Assembly: GCA_963970005.1 (NCBI GenBank)
Contig: CAXAMN010026406.1
Location: forward strand, 116,316 to 180,315
From: Durusdinium trenchii
Lineage: Eukaryota > Sar > Dinophyceae > Suessiales > Symbiodiniaceae
Direction of reading: 5' to 3'
DNA: 64,000 nucleotides
Position numbers and translations under genes: made by a program. Within the stretch, counting starts at the first letter, position 1; each line of letters begins with the position of its first letter. Shown one piece after another: positions 54,807 through 64,000 of the stretch. Below the pieces are notes generated by a model that saw only the letters and a program-made list of their open reading frames with translations, was not told the DNA's origin and searched no databases.

Positions 54807-55075
54807 TCAGTTCAAGTTGTTTCCAGGATTATAGAAGTCGTGCTTTTCCCCACTTGACAGGAATGGTTTCCAGTAAGAGGGTTCATAAAGTTCTTTCAAC
54901 ATGTATCCAATGCCCCTGTTTGCGTGCCAAGCATCATAGAACTTGTCTTTCAGCTTCTTTCCATTATGCCCAGGCCAAACCATTTTGGCAACTCCTTCGA
55001 CAGACCATTGTACTTGTTCATCTCCTGGATTGCACCAGCCAATGAGCACCATCCCCTCGTCCACAATCAACTGGC
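54807..55075 (-). CDS. exon of minus-strand gene, unknown domain
   Basis: AATTGAG|G (AG at 55076-55077) opens QLIVDEGMVLIGWCNPGDEQ, VQWSVEGVAKMVWPGHNGKK, LKDKFYDAWHANRGIGYMLK and ELYEPSYWKPFLSSGEKHDF. Tryptophan-rich, coherent coding sequence. The upstream module lies at about 55150. Confidence 0.5.
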
Positions 55076-55248
55076 CTCAATTTCCAACCAAATTGTCAGA
55101 TGGTGGACGCTCATCCAATATTTACCAAAGTAGTGGTTCGCAATAAGGCTTTAATACACGCTTATTAAGCTTCTAATGGGTTTCGAGGAACTTTGGGGTA
55201 GATCCAATTCCAAACTCTAAAAACCTCCAATAGAGTATAGACTCTTAC

Positions 55249-55350
55249 CAAGTTGCACTTTCGCACTCCTTTTGGCAAGGCAGACTCTTCGTCCACGACC
55301 ATATCCATGGCATGGTCGAGCTGTGTCATGCTGTCTTTCACATCGCACAT
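55249..55350 (-). CDS. short exon with ATG and strong donor
   Basis: The minus strand reads MCDVKDSMTQLDHAMDMVVD, EESALPKGVRKCNL and then a consensus AACTTG|GTAAGAGT donor (55247-55248). ATG at 55348-55350 could be a start or an internal codon. Separated from 54807-55075 by an intron with a TTATTA module. Confidence 0.45.
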
Positions 55351-55664
55351 TTACTGACTGGGATTTGATACAAACAGTTACCACCAGCAAGCATCTCACT
55401 TTGATGTCATTTGTCTCCTTTTGGACAAGTGTCACTTAGTAAGTTTTGTTACAAGTCGACTATTTAGTTCATCAACCTATGTACTTCTCCAGGCCACTTT
55501 CTCCTGGCTGCTTTGCAGCGGTCTGTGGCCTTTCTTGATAGTGGTGTTTCCTGATGCAGCGTAAATTGCCTACTCAACTTCAATTGGTGCAAAGTCTCAG
55601 CAGGTGAAGGTTTACGCCGTGTTTGTATACACCCGGCGTACTATTTTTGACGTGACTTGCCCCC

Positions 55665-55872
55665 CCCCCTCAGCATTACCAAATCATGTTTTCCTTGTGG
55701 AATTCCAAGAAAGATTCCTGAATTCTGCAGTAGCAGGGTTTTGAACCTGTAAACGGGGTAAGGGGGCCATTGCATCCTTTCCAACCATCCCCACAACAGA
55801 TTCCACATGCAGTGGATGCGGCGCCGGCGAGTTTCTTCCATGCGGGAAAGCACAACGACAGAAAACGGAATC
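55665..55872 (-). CDS. right-most exon of the minus-strand block
   Basis: CAGCTAG|G (AG at 55873-55874) opens IPFSVVVLSRMEETRRRRIH, CMWNLLWGWLERMQWPPYPV, YRFKTLLLQNSGIFLGIPQG. The module at 55885-55900, ending in the sense-strand GGGTTACAG, is only 14 bases upstream of the acceptor. The lower boundary is uncertain because a poly-C tract follows (55661-55669). Confidence 0.45.
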
Positions 55873-57419
55873 CTAGCTGTAACCCGTTAATAGTCCTCTA
55901 ATAAAGTTATCGACGACCATTTTTCAGATCCTTGAAGAGACCTTGCGGGCCGATGCTTCGTTTGTTGTATAAGGATCGAATAAAATTATTGTATGTTTAT
56001 CATCAGAGTCATCATTTTAGAGGCAAACCGGCACGCCTTATTAAGGGTTAGTTTGGATTCTATTAGCGCTCTACATGTCCTTGAACAATAGCGATATATT
56101 AGTGCCTTATTAAGCCGTTACTAAGGACCTAATAGACCTATATTGATTTCTCAGGTGTTTGCCCTCTGAGGGGGGTAGTCAAGGGGAGGGCAGTCAGCAC
56201 ACCCATGACTAGGCTTCCAACCACCATTAATTTAATAGGCTTTACCGAATCAACTAAAGATTTTACACTACGAAAACCAGGTCAACCATTGTTTTAATGG
56301 TCTTGGAAGTCTAGGGGAGAGATATGAATTGGGACCGGTAAAGTCTTGCAAGAGTTGTCGTGCACCCCCCACTGAGTGGGTTTGACAAATTATGTAATTA
56401 CTGTACTATCATTTTCCTTGTGCTGGTGGGTGCGGGCACGTTAGGGGTCAATATGCTGATTGATGGATCTTGGGAAGTCTGCCTTTTCGCTTGGATTGCG
56501 CAAAGCTCAAGCAGTCCAATTGGTCTTGTGATCTTGTTCCCAATTTCTTCCAGTGCTGGTGGTTAGGAAGAAGTGCTTCGGAGCTAGGGTGATCCACATT
56601 CCATCATTTCTCCCCAACTTTAGGGAGCCAAGGAGTCGCCACGTTCGTTCCCCAACTGATGTGCCCCGGGAGGGAGTCAGGTCTTCCCCAAAAAGACGTC
56701 GTATATGACATCGGAGAGAAGAAACGAAGAAACCTTCTTTCAACTCCAATGGGTCCAACAAGATGGTCTTTGGACTCGGAGACTCGGAGGCTTGCGACTC
56801 CGGGCTTCCAGCATGCTGAAACCGCTCCCTCCCCACGCCCGCCGAGGCCATCGTGGCCATCGGAGCGCTCACCGAGACGGGCCATGACGTGGTCACCCAG
56901 GAACGAAGCCGGTCGAGGGCCAAAGGGTCAGACCGTCAACCCGGTCAACCAGCACCAGAGTCCCGGTAATGACGGGCGGTCCAAATGGAAGGAACATGGT
57001 TGGAACATGGTGTCTGCAAACCACCCGAACTCCGTGGTGCTGGAAAAGGACCAATGCATGGCCGGGCATGATGCCACATTCTATCGCAATGGCAGCGATA
57101 ATCTCGTACGTACTTTATGGTTTTACAAAAAGAGACTTTCTTTATTGATCGATCACCAACCATGATCCAGTCCATCTGAATGTAGCCTATAGGTGCTAGG
57201 TCCGTGGCGCGCCTGCTGCGCAGCGTTTGTAAAATACAGGTGAGGATCCCAACGGCCGTCGGTGCAACGGAGCGATAGCGACGGGAGTACACGGAGCGGC
57301 GGGAGGGAATTTGGGCCTAGGGGCGAGTTGAAGGCCTTCAGGCCATCAGAACTACGTTTTTAGTGATTCTACTGATTCTACGATTTTCTCACTGATGACT
57401 GATGATCACTGATCTCTGA
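55873..57419. other. divergent region between minus block and + HEAT gene
   Basis: Transcription leaves this region in both directions, so promoters or trans-splice sites would be expected here, but none can be recognised. It contains modules near 55890, 56040 and 56105. A + reading AEAIVAIGALTETGHDVVTQ at about 56838 resembles the second helix of a HEAT repeat and could be an earlier exon. A minus frame at 56507-56923 competes with it. Confidence 0.35.
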
Positions 57420-57619
57420 TGGTCTGGTTTCTAGAAGTGGACCTGCTTTTGGGCAAGTGTGTCGCAAGAAGCTACTATAGTAACAAAGGGCATCGCTACG
57501 AACGGAGCGTTCGTTGGCTCCAGGAGCTGGCAGAGCTGCTGGGCCACGACTGTTCCAAGGTTCGCTGGGCAGCATTGGAGGCGTTGGCACAGACCAGTCG
57601 CAAGGGCGATGACACTTGA
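57420..57619 (+). CDS. HEAT-repeat gene, first recognised exon
   Basis: The frame ends in VRWLQELAELLGHDCSKVRW, AALEALAQTSRKGDD, a complete HEAT/PBS-lyase-type repeat (paired helices, S-K-V-R-x-A-A-L-E-A-L core). Such repeats build curved scaffolds for protein-protein contacts. This gene carries about one repeat per exon through 61464. The 3' end of the exon is unclear: joining KGD to the next exon would restore the usual K-G-D-x-A-V-V spacing but needs a GA donor. The 5' limit is unknown. Confidence 0.55.
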
Positions 57620-58028
57620 CAGGTGTTGGTGGTGAAGAGGTCGGAGAAGAGGTCACCAAATTCATCATCTTCATCCAAATGCCGCTTTTTTTTTGGGGAT
57701 CGTTGGGGGGCATGGCTGAAACAGCGGAAGTGGAGTTTTGAGGTTGAGATCATTTGCGGTTTTGATGTCTTTTTTTGTGGTGCAGTTTAGGGGTTTTGTT
57801 TAGTTGATGAAGGAGGAGTTTGGGATTCCAAAGCTATCAGGATAGCATTGTAATGCGGAACGAGCTAGCAAGAGACAGCCTCCAAAACCATGCAAAGCCA
57901 AGATGGAGCTGCTCCAAATGACTTCACTCATCTCGTCAAAGTTGTGGAGTTGTCCATTGCTATCCATTTGTAGTTTCGCTTCGTTTCGCGGGTACTGGGA
58001 GTACCCGCGCCCCTCCGCCCGTTCCCAG

Positions 58029-58127
58029 GACGCGGTGGTGGCATTCCTGGTTCCATGCCTCGAAGATGCGGACATTGACATCCGCACCGCTGCCGTGGAT
58101 GCCTTGCGGCGAGCGACTGGGCCAGCC
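58029..58127 (+). CDS. HEAT-repeat gene exon
   Basis: TTCCCAG|G opens DAVVAFLVPCLEDADIDIRT, AAVDALRRATGPA. It is one complete repeat with the L-E-D-x-D-x-D-x-R-x-A-A-V-D-A-L core. The frame runs on to a stop at 58165, so the donor lies before that and is not fixed. Confidence 0.6.
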
Positions 58128-59289
58128 GCTTTTTTCCCGTTGAGTTGGGCGTCGCTCCCTGGGTGATGCACGGATTGCTTGGGGGAAACAAGTTCCTGGC
58201 GCCCCGCGTGCAAGGTTACCGGAAGATCCTTCTCATGGCGGGGTTTCCATGGAAAGTCAAGCCCAAGGCCCAAGGGGTTGTTGGCAAAACATCATGTCTT
58301 TGCACCGAGACAACCAGTCCCATCCAGTGCCCCCGGGCCCATGGTAGTGACTCCTTCGCTCATGCAGGCGGTTTGCCGCTAGCTGTTTGGCACGAGTCCC
58401 TTCACCATGTTCGTGACATGGCACCGCAGCTCCTTGAAAGCTGCCTCGTGCCCCCTGAGATGCCGAAGGGCAGGGCAACTGGACCCCAACGCCATCCGCA
58501 TTTTCGTGAAGCTGGATGCGGTGCAAGAAGATGCGCTGCTGCACTGGCTTCGTAAGGTCATTGCACTGGTCATGGTCATTGTCTTCGCCGTGAAGCGCAA
58601 GAGCAGTGGGCCGCGCGCCGCGCGCGGAACGGCACGAAGTGCAGGAACTGGAACCGGGTTCACAGCCAAGCTCCTGGCCGTTGGGGTGGCCAGGCAGGAC
58701 ATTTTCTTGTTCACCACAGAGACCATGACAGAGGTCGCGCCGGATGCCTTGCTCACACTCCTTTACAGCAAGTATGCAGGGCGAAGGAACTATTTGATTA
58801 CTGAACGGGCAGAGGGTGAGCGACGGCGGTGGTTTCAAGAGCTTCTGACTTTGGACGACAATGTGAAAACCGTTTGGATGAACGAGGACTTCCAACCCCA
58901 ATAGCAGGACCACAGGACTTGTCATGTCGCAGGAGGGAGGAGGCTGGCCGCGAACTCGTCTCCCAGTGCGACCGGAGAGATGGACGTCGCCTTGGACCAC
59001 TGGGCGCCACAGATGCTGGGCGCAGCGACTCAACTCGTGCACTTCGAGGAAAACAAACGCGGCTGGAAGGAACAAGCCCAGCAAATGCATTCTGTGAAAG
59101 CACTCATAACTTATAGTGGACAATTCATCCTGAATCCCTCAATTGATCTCCCAATTCTCCCAAATGGGTTGTATACGGTTGGGGGTTCAATGATTGATGC
59201 TAAAGTCAAGAATCAGATTGCCAGATCGCATCTGGAAAAAACCACCTTGTCAGTCTCCTTTCCTCTTCTCCCATCCACTCCATCCTCAG

Positions 59290-59427
59290 GTTGCCTTGCA
59301 CGGCGACCCCGCGACGGTGCGTGGCGCCTCGATGCTCCTGGAGCACCGGGACGGTTCGGTGCGCGCGGGCGCCTTGAGGACGTTGTCCTGGGTGGCACGG
59401 GTGGGCGACGCTGAAGTCATGGCCAAG
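59290..59427 (+). CDS. HEAT-repeat gene exon
   Basis: CCTCAG|G and GCCAAG|GTGCGA bound 46 codons, phase 0 at both ends, reading VALHGDPATVRGASMLLEHR, DGSVRAGALRTLSWVARVGD. One repeat plus the start of the next. More than 1 kb of intron precedes it; that interval has open frames on both strands but no further repeat was recognised. Confidence 0.6.
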
Positions 59428-59933
59428 GTGCGACGCGGCGCGCGAGGACGGCGGACTTACGCGGACTTTGGGGTTTCTTTGGAGTAAAGCCGGTTACGGA
59501 TGGTTGGTTTGAGAGGTGAAGGGGACCAAATCGTGAAATTGGGCGTAGCCATCAAGGTTGCGTTTCCTCCGCCAGTCCAGCAAGGATGTTCCAGGCATCT
59601 TTTTGTCCCTACATCCCTATGGCAGTGGAAACCTGTAGACATTTGCAGGACCCGATCCAAAACCTAAAGACGACATCCATGAACTCCCCAAGAGGAATTC
59701 TTTCTTTTCTTGACCTCAATCGTTTGATCCGCACTTCCATGCCAGTCTTGAACAAACGCCGTGATTGTGCGAGTTGGGTTTTGTAAGGAAGATCTAGCAA
59801 GATTATGCACTGTCAAATTCCACTGCAGGAGGCTTGGTTCCTTCACCGTCATTTCGGCCACATCCTGTCACAGCTTGAGGTCAAAAAGGGCCGTCACATC
59901 CTGTCTGTCACGTGGCTGCGCGGCTTCGACCAC

Positions 59934-59966
59934 GGGGGTCGCGACCGCGGGGGTCGCGACCGCGGG
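59934..59966. repeat. GGGGGTCGCGACCGC duplication
   Basis: A 15-base self-complementary unit occurs twice in tandem with a partial third, just upstream of a HEAT exon. Confidence 0.8.
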
Positions 59967-60001
59967 AAGCCGCTCGCGGCTTGGACCGCGGTCGACGCGA
60001 G

Positions 60002-60088
60002 GCCAAGAGCTGCTTGGAGGATGGCGTCTCGAACGTCCGCGCGGCGGCGCTGCATGCCATGGCTGAGTTGGTGACCCACAAGGGCGAC
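60002..60088 (+). CDS. HEAT-repeat gene exon
   Basis: GCGAG|G and GGGCGAC|GTGGAT bound 29 codons in phase 0 reading AKSCLEDGVSNVRAAALHAM, AELVTHKGD. One repeat. It joins in frame to 60394-60486, giving the K-G-D-V-I junction typical of this repeat family. Confidence 0.6.
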
Positions 60089-60393
60089 GTGGATGCCGGG
60101 GGGTCCCAGCCTGGGGTTTGAAGATGAGAAACTGAAGGGGAACCAAGCCTGCAAACATCTCCAAAAGCCAGATGCTGAAGAGTGCTGAAGCCCACCTTGG
60201 CCACATCGAGAAGTGCTCCAATCGATCTACTGTAAGCACTTGCACATCCCAAAAAGTCGGGCTATATACTCCTTGAAGTGATATTATGGAAGTGGAATGC
60301 GGAGGAAAATTGTCATCTAAGGGGCCAAGGATGCCCAAGGGGGGCCAGGTTCCACTTATATAACTTAGTGTATAATTATTGCTTTGGGCTGAG

Positions 60394-60486
60394 GTCATTG
60401 CGCGCGTGGTCGGAAAGCTGAGCGACTCTGAGTCTTTCGTGCGAGGCGCCGCACTGGAGAGTCTCCTCAAGGCGAGCCAGCATCGA
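60394..60486 (+). CDS. HEAT-repeat gene exon
   Basis: GGCTGAG|G and CATCGA|GTACTG bound 31 codons in phase 0 reading VIARVVGKLSDSESFVRGAA, LESLLKASQHR. It joins in frame to VADQGDATAV of the next exon, restoring a continuous repeat. Confidence 0.6.
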
Positions 60487-60701
60487 GTACTGTAAGATGG
60501 GCAAGGTGGAAGATGTCCTGTTTCTGGCCTCGCTGGGGGGTCAGCAATTGGTGGAGAACTCACCGATCTTGAAGGAGTTTTGCAAAACCTCTTTGAGTCG
60601 AAGTATAGCATTCAACATCATTCAACCAAAGGAAGGGAGCTGAGGGAAATCGGAGATTGGCCGCGCGGGTCTCAGAATCAGATCCTCATGATGCTCAACA
60701 G

Positions 60702-60826
60702 GTGGCCGACCAGGGCGATGCCACGGCGGTGCCGGCTGTCTTGGAGCTGCTGGAGCATCCGGATGGACGGGTGCGCTTGGCGGCTGTGGAGGCTTTGGGG
60801 TTGCCTGGCGAGACGGGTCAGACCAG
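60702..60826 (+). CDS. HEAT-repeat gene exon
   Basis: CTCAACAG|G opens VADQGDATAVPAVLELLEHP, DGRVRLAAVEALG, a textbook repeat. The obvious donor CCAG|GTGAAA at 60827 leaves phase 2, which does not fit the next exon, so the true donor may be internal or an exon is missing. Confidence 0.6.
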
Positions 60827-61069
60827 GTGAAAGAACAAGTGGATGGGTCGTGGGTATGGGGCACCGCTGCAGGGTGCGGCTCCAGGTGCGCTGCTGCAGC
60901 CGTTGATACAAGGTGATGGGATGTCTGCGAAAGACTGGGTTTCATCATTTGGTATCCTTTTGGTGCGTGCCATTCTCCTTCGAATTCTGGGACTTTCGCC
61001 CCAGTTCGCCCCCACAGTCAAGCAACAGCAAGCTTCGCAGCGCTCAGCGCTCCCGTTCGACCGAGGCAG

Positions 61070-61198
61070 GTGGCTCCCAAGAACGATGCCTCCATCATCT
61101 CCACGGTCGCCGAGCTCATGGAAGATCGCCATACAGGAGTTTGCTGCGTCGCAGTGCAGGCGACGGAGTTGTTTCCTGTCCCTGGTAGTGTGCTGAAG
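61070..61198 (+). CDS. HEAT-repeat gene exon
   Basis: GAGGCAG|G and CTGAAG|GTTTTT bound 43 codons in phase 0 reading VAPKNDASIISTVAELMEDR, HTGVCCVAVQATELFPVPGS. The repeat is diverged (Val-Cys-Cys-Val in place of V-R-x-A) but keeps the length and register. Confidence 0.55.
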
Positions 61199-61315
61199 GT
61201 TTTTCATTCATGAACTTTAGAGTGCTGCATCAAAGCCGAGTCTCAGCTTTTGACCCCAGCCACCTCCTCCTGCGAACCCACAGAAATCGACGCACCAAGC
61301 AACGAACACTGCCAG

Positions 61316-61464
61316 GTCCTGGGGCATTTGGGGGCGGGTGATGCTCAGTGCCGTCAGCTGCTGCTGCAGCGCCGCTACGACGCAGAGGCAGCACAGCCGG
61401 TGCGTGCAGCGGCGGCCTACGTACTGGAGGCTGGGGGACTGGAGGAGGTCAAGTGGAGCTCCAG
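61316..61464 (+). CDS. HEAT-repeat gene, last recognised exon
   Basis: CTGCCAG|G and CTCCAG|GTGATT bound VLGHLGAGDAQCRQLLLQRR, YDAEAAQPVRAAAAYVLEAG and LEEVKWSS. It is a longer, diverged repeat with the P-V-R-A-A-A core. Following exons are uncertain; a + frame at 62560-62802 might contribute. Confidence 0.55.
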
Positions 61465-63149
61465 GTGATTTGGGATGCAAAGCATTTGAGTGAAGTGGCA
61501 GGTCCATGATGTTGCATGATGTTGGTGGGCCCTCTCACAGAAGAAGATTCTGAGTCCTGAAACTTCCGATTCGTTTTAAAGTCGGGGTTTCTGTGGTCCG
61601 CATCCCTCGGAGCTGCTGAGGAAGGAGGATTTGAGTCCTGAGCCTCGGACTCGACGCGGCGGCTCACACCGGGTCAACCGCCGATCCATGCCTTGCAGCG
61701 AGCATGTTTAAAGTCCACTTGGCAGCCCACCTTGATGAGGAAACCCGCAGAAGATGGCTTCAACTCACAAAGCTCCACAGTTTGCTGCTGAGTCCTGCTC
61801 CTCGCCAGGGTGGGCCTCCGAGTTGCTTGTACAAAGGTCAATAGGTCAATGCGCATGATGTGCGCATCCCGAGACGCATACGTTGGCAATTTGTCCATCA
61901 GACGGCTATGGTGCGAAGCATGCCGCAAAGAGTTGGATCAAACTGGCCAACCTACTCGCGATGGCCTCCAACCCAATAGCCTTCAATAGCCTCTAACCCA
62001 GCAATGGTCTCCAACCTAAATAGCAGTGGCCTCCAAACTGCTCAATTGGATGCAAAAGGGCCTTCAGGATTGTGCAGAGCCCCCAACTGCTCCATAAGTG
62101 GAGCCCAGAAACTTCACTCTTCGGATCTTCGGTTTGCCCCCGCACTAACCAGGTGGTTTTCAGGGTCTATGCTTCACCTTCTCAGCGAATCCTCCTTCTG
62201 AAATCTGAGTTCACCACAGGTGACCACCGGTCGAGAGCGCCCAAGCGAGGTTTAGGTTCCTCGCAGCCCAAGCGAGCGAAGAATTCCATTGTCCTCCTGG
62301 CATGTGTACGGAGTCTCCGGAGGACATCGGTGGACGGTGGCGAGGACATATGGTTATATATGGTTTTCTTCGGACGGGGCCGCCGTTCGGTGAGAAGCTA
62401 ACGTCTCTGAAAAGGTGTCTTGACACGAAACGGGTGCTGTTGGTGTCTTGACAGCACGAAAATCAACGAAAAAAATCAGCTCACTTGAAGCAACATATTG
62501 GAGTTCTTTTTCTTCCTCCCCTGGCCATGTTAGTCATTCCTCAGTTATGAGATGTTATGGGCTGTTGTTGTTGGCCAGGAACGCTTAAACCAGAACCAGC
62601 GGCTTGCAGGGCTGCTGCCGTGGCCTTGGAAAAGGACACTCCTTTCAGTTTGTTTGTGTCAAGTCCCGACCCTGAACTCATCGGGGGATCATTCCTGCTT
62701 GGATCCCCTCATGTGGGTACAGATGCTTTGGGGGCTTTGAACGGTGTTGCGTTGCTGGAGGGCTTGCCCTCCCTCCCAGAGAAAGAGGGCAGAACCTGGT
62801 AGAGTTTCCACATGTTTCCACGATCCTGCCCTTTGTTTTGTCTTTCTTTGCGATGTTTGAGCGGTTTACTAGTTTACTGAAGCAAATCACCCCTCTCCAC
62901 ACAACGTGTGTTCGTTCGTTGGTCATCACGAACAGGGACATACCTGGCCGCTGCCCATGTCGCCCATGTCGATGCCAAGCTGGTGTTGAGGCTCCCTGGA
63001 GCACCTTTTGCAAGCTGCTCGGACGAATGGGAGCAACCGGGAGGAATGAGCGGTGGCAAGCTCCTTGGACCTGGGCCACGCCTCTTTTTCTGGATATGGA
63101 TGAGGGGCGCACTGGTCGCACTGGTGAATTTGGGGGCTTTTTCCACTGT
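61465..63149. other. no firmly supported gene
   Basis: A GCCTCCAACC repeat block is listed separately. A + frame at 62557-62802 (LFVSSPDPELIGGSFLLGSP) follows a TTGGCCAG|G acceptor and may be a 3' exon of the HEAT gene, but it is not HEAT-like. A long + frame at 62908-63444 overlaps better-looking minus-strand frames. Confidence 0.3.
61945..62036 (+). repeat. GCCTCCAACC(T/C)A degenerate tandem repeat
   Basis: Four to five units of CCAACCYARTAGCNATGGCCT type, 18-25 bases each. Same family as 9769-9809 and 26515-26625. Confidence 0.75.
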
Positions 63150-63619
63150 TCAGACGGGCGGGACCTTCTTGGCTCTGCAAGTATTGGTCAAGGGCCTCTG
63201 CTGCACCGGAAAGGGGTGCTTAAGGATGAATGTCAGAGTGATCAAATCACCGAAGGTAATGTTGGGCTTTCCGAAGCCGCCAGCTGTTTTGGCTCGTGAT
63301 GGTTCTCCAGATGGCTGGATGTTTGTGGTTTGGGCCGATGTGGAGGCCAAGGAATCACATACTTCACCAAAGAGATCCGCAAGACGAGGTCCCTGCCTCA
63401 TTGAAATCTTACAGTACACAATGCATGCAAACAAGATTTCTTGAGGTGGATGGTCAAGTCTCTTTTTGGCCCGCGGGCCAGCTGGTAGTCCGGACCCACA
63501 CCCACCTTGCTGAGAGGGTTCCCCACGTGCTTCCGAATGATGCGCACGACCGTCCGGCGCCCCAGCAGAGAGCAAACGAAGAAAGACTTTGAATGAGCTA
63601 CTGTACTACCTTCCCACAA
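63150..63619 (-). CDS. coding-like region, unknown product, frame switch
   Basis: The upper part (about 63430-63600) reads SFFVCSLLGRRTVVRIIRKH, VGNPLSKVGVGPDYQLARGP. The lower part (63150-63430), in another frame, reads KISMRQGPRLADLFGEVCDS and KPNITFGDLITLTFILKHPF. Both look coding; the switch near 63430 needs an intron or indel. This would be a gene facing the HEAT gene. A competing + frame exists. Confidence 0.35.
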
Positions 63620-63700
63620 TCATGGAAGCTGACCAGGACATCTTGTCGCAGAAAATGGTCTTCTAAGGGCCCCTGTTCTACGTCCATGATTGTTTCAAGG
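63609..63700. repeat. MITE-like hairpin of the ACAATCATGGA family
   Basis: ACAATCATGGA on the left is perfectly inverted as TCCATGATTGT on the right around a loop of about 55 bases. The right arm, read inversely, shares TGAAACAATCATGGA with 11459-11475. Confidence 0.65.
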
Positions 63701-63704
63701 AGTG

Positions 63705-63913
63705 TTAAAGCATTTTGAAGCTTGTCTTTTGCCACTGACAGTGTGCGAGTGCTTCATCAGCTTTGGGGCTCAAAGAGATCAACTCGACAACAGCGACAGT
63801 TGCCATGCCTTCAGCTTCCACCATGGCAGTGGCCTCGGCCAGTCTCGCAACCTTGGCGTTTGTCTCCCCGACAGTGGCGCCACACACCACTGCTGCGCGG
63901 AGCGCCTCCGCCT
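63705..63913 (-). CDS. alanine-rich helical exon, unknown product
   Basis: AACTGCAG|A opens a minus-strand frame to TAA at 63705-63707: AEALRAAVVCGATVGETNAK, VARLAEATAMVEAEGMATVA, VVELISLSPKADEALAHCQ. The composition suggests an armadillo- or other alpha-solenoid-like pair of helices, but no family motif is decisive. It may precede the segment 63150-63619 in one gene. Confidence 0.4.
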
Positions 63914-64000
63914 CTGCAGTTGGGGCTGCCAGCCAGGGCCAGTCGGGCTATGCTGGGAAGGCAGCCATGGCAGGAGCGAAGCCATATCACATAACTCGGG

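Larger units (their letters stand above)
34500..56160. repeat. dispersed 11-nt-phased TTATTA/TAATAA modules
   Basis: Short modules of two to four units such as AGGCTTATTAG or CTAATAGGCCA, spaced about 11 bases, occur near 34512, 34590, 35745, 36275, 36915, 37755, 39345, 39895, 40925, 41825, 42665, 43530, 43670, 45750, 45965, 46370, 46990, 47400, 48405, 48750, 49490, 49570, 50740, 51745, 52300, 52415, 52970, 53895, 53985, 55150, 55890, 56040 and 56105. Some end in GTTACA. Both orientations occur. None was noticed outside this interval. Most lie between minus-strand coding segments. Confidence 0.75.

Noticed and set aside
63870-63890. DSGATHH on the + strand, resembling a retroviral-type aspartic protease or Copia gag-protease motif
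   Set aside because: The surrounding frame is not protease-like and the minus strand reads a better helical protein. No integrase or reverse transcriptase is near.

Overview
The window reads as nuclear DNA of a dinoflagellate, most likely a Symbiodiniaceae-type genome. No bacterial operons, Shine-Dalgarno sites or phage genes are seen. Coding segments are short and scattered, bounded by spliceosomal signals of the dinoflagellate kind (GT or occasional GC donors, acceptors of the form AG|G). Genes lie in long same-strand blocks, and much of the sequence is microsatellites, hairpins, decayed mobile elements and low-complexity repeats. This taxonomic call is inference from pattern and family knowledge, not from a search.

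Layout. 1-4.6 kb: decayed mobile-element ORFs on the + strand (recombinase-like, gag/zinc-finger-like). 4.6-28 kb: gene-poor sequence with microsatellites, MITE-like hairpins, a few isolated coding-like exons (15.96-16.24 kb -, 20.86-21.09 kb +) and two isolated HEAT-type exons (25.5 and 26.4 kb +). 28-31 kb: tandem and degenerate repeats and a strong hairpin. 31.3-33.6 kb: the clearest gene, a + strand E3 ubiquitin ligase-like protein with four MIB/HERC2 repeats, a RING, TRAF-type zinc finger and coiled coil. 35.8-55.9 kb: a minus-strand block of intron-rich genes. It includes a divergent DNA cytosine-5 methyltransferase (motifs I, IV, VI, VIII, IX, X on four exons, 50.9-52.8 kb), a pair of tandem paralogous genes of unknown function (44.6-45.6 and 47.6-50.1 kb), a membrane-anchored coiled-coil protein (40.3-40.9 kb) and several unknown acidic or helical proteins. 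57.4-61.5 kb: a + strand HEAT-repeat gene with about one helical repeat per exon. 63.1-63.9 kb: coding-like minus-strand segments facing it.

The most unusual signal is confined to about 34.5-56.2 kb. More than 30 short modules, each with two to four TTATTA/TAATAA units at about 11-nt spacing, lie between the minus-strand exons. Many sit just upstream of a 3' splice site, and in at least two phase-consistent cases the acceptor AG|G is inside the module. They look like a local family of intron-borne repeats that supply branch-site and acceptor sequence.

Limits. Exon chains were built by eye from codon use, splice consensus and phase. Several coding stretches switch frame without a visible intron, so assembly indels, micro-introns or pseudogenes cannot be told apart here.
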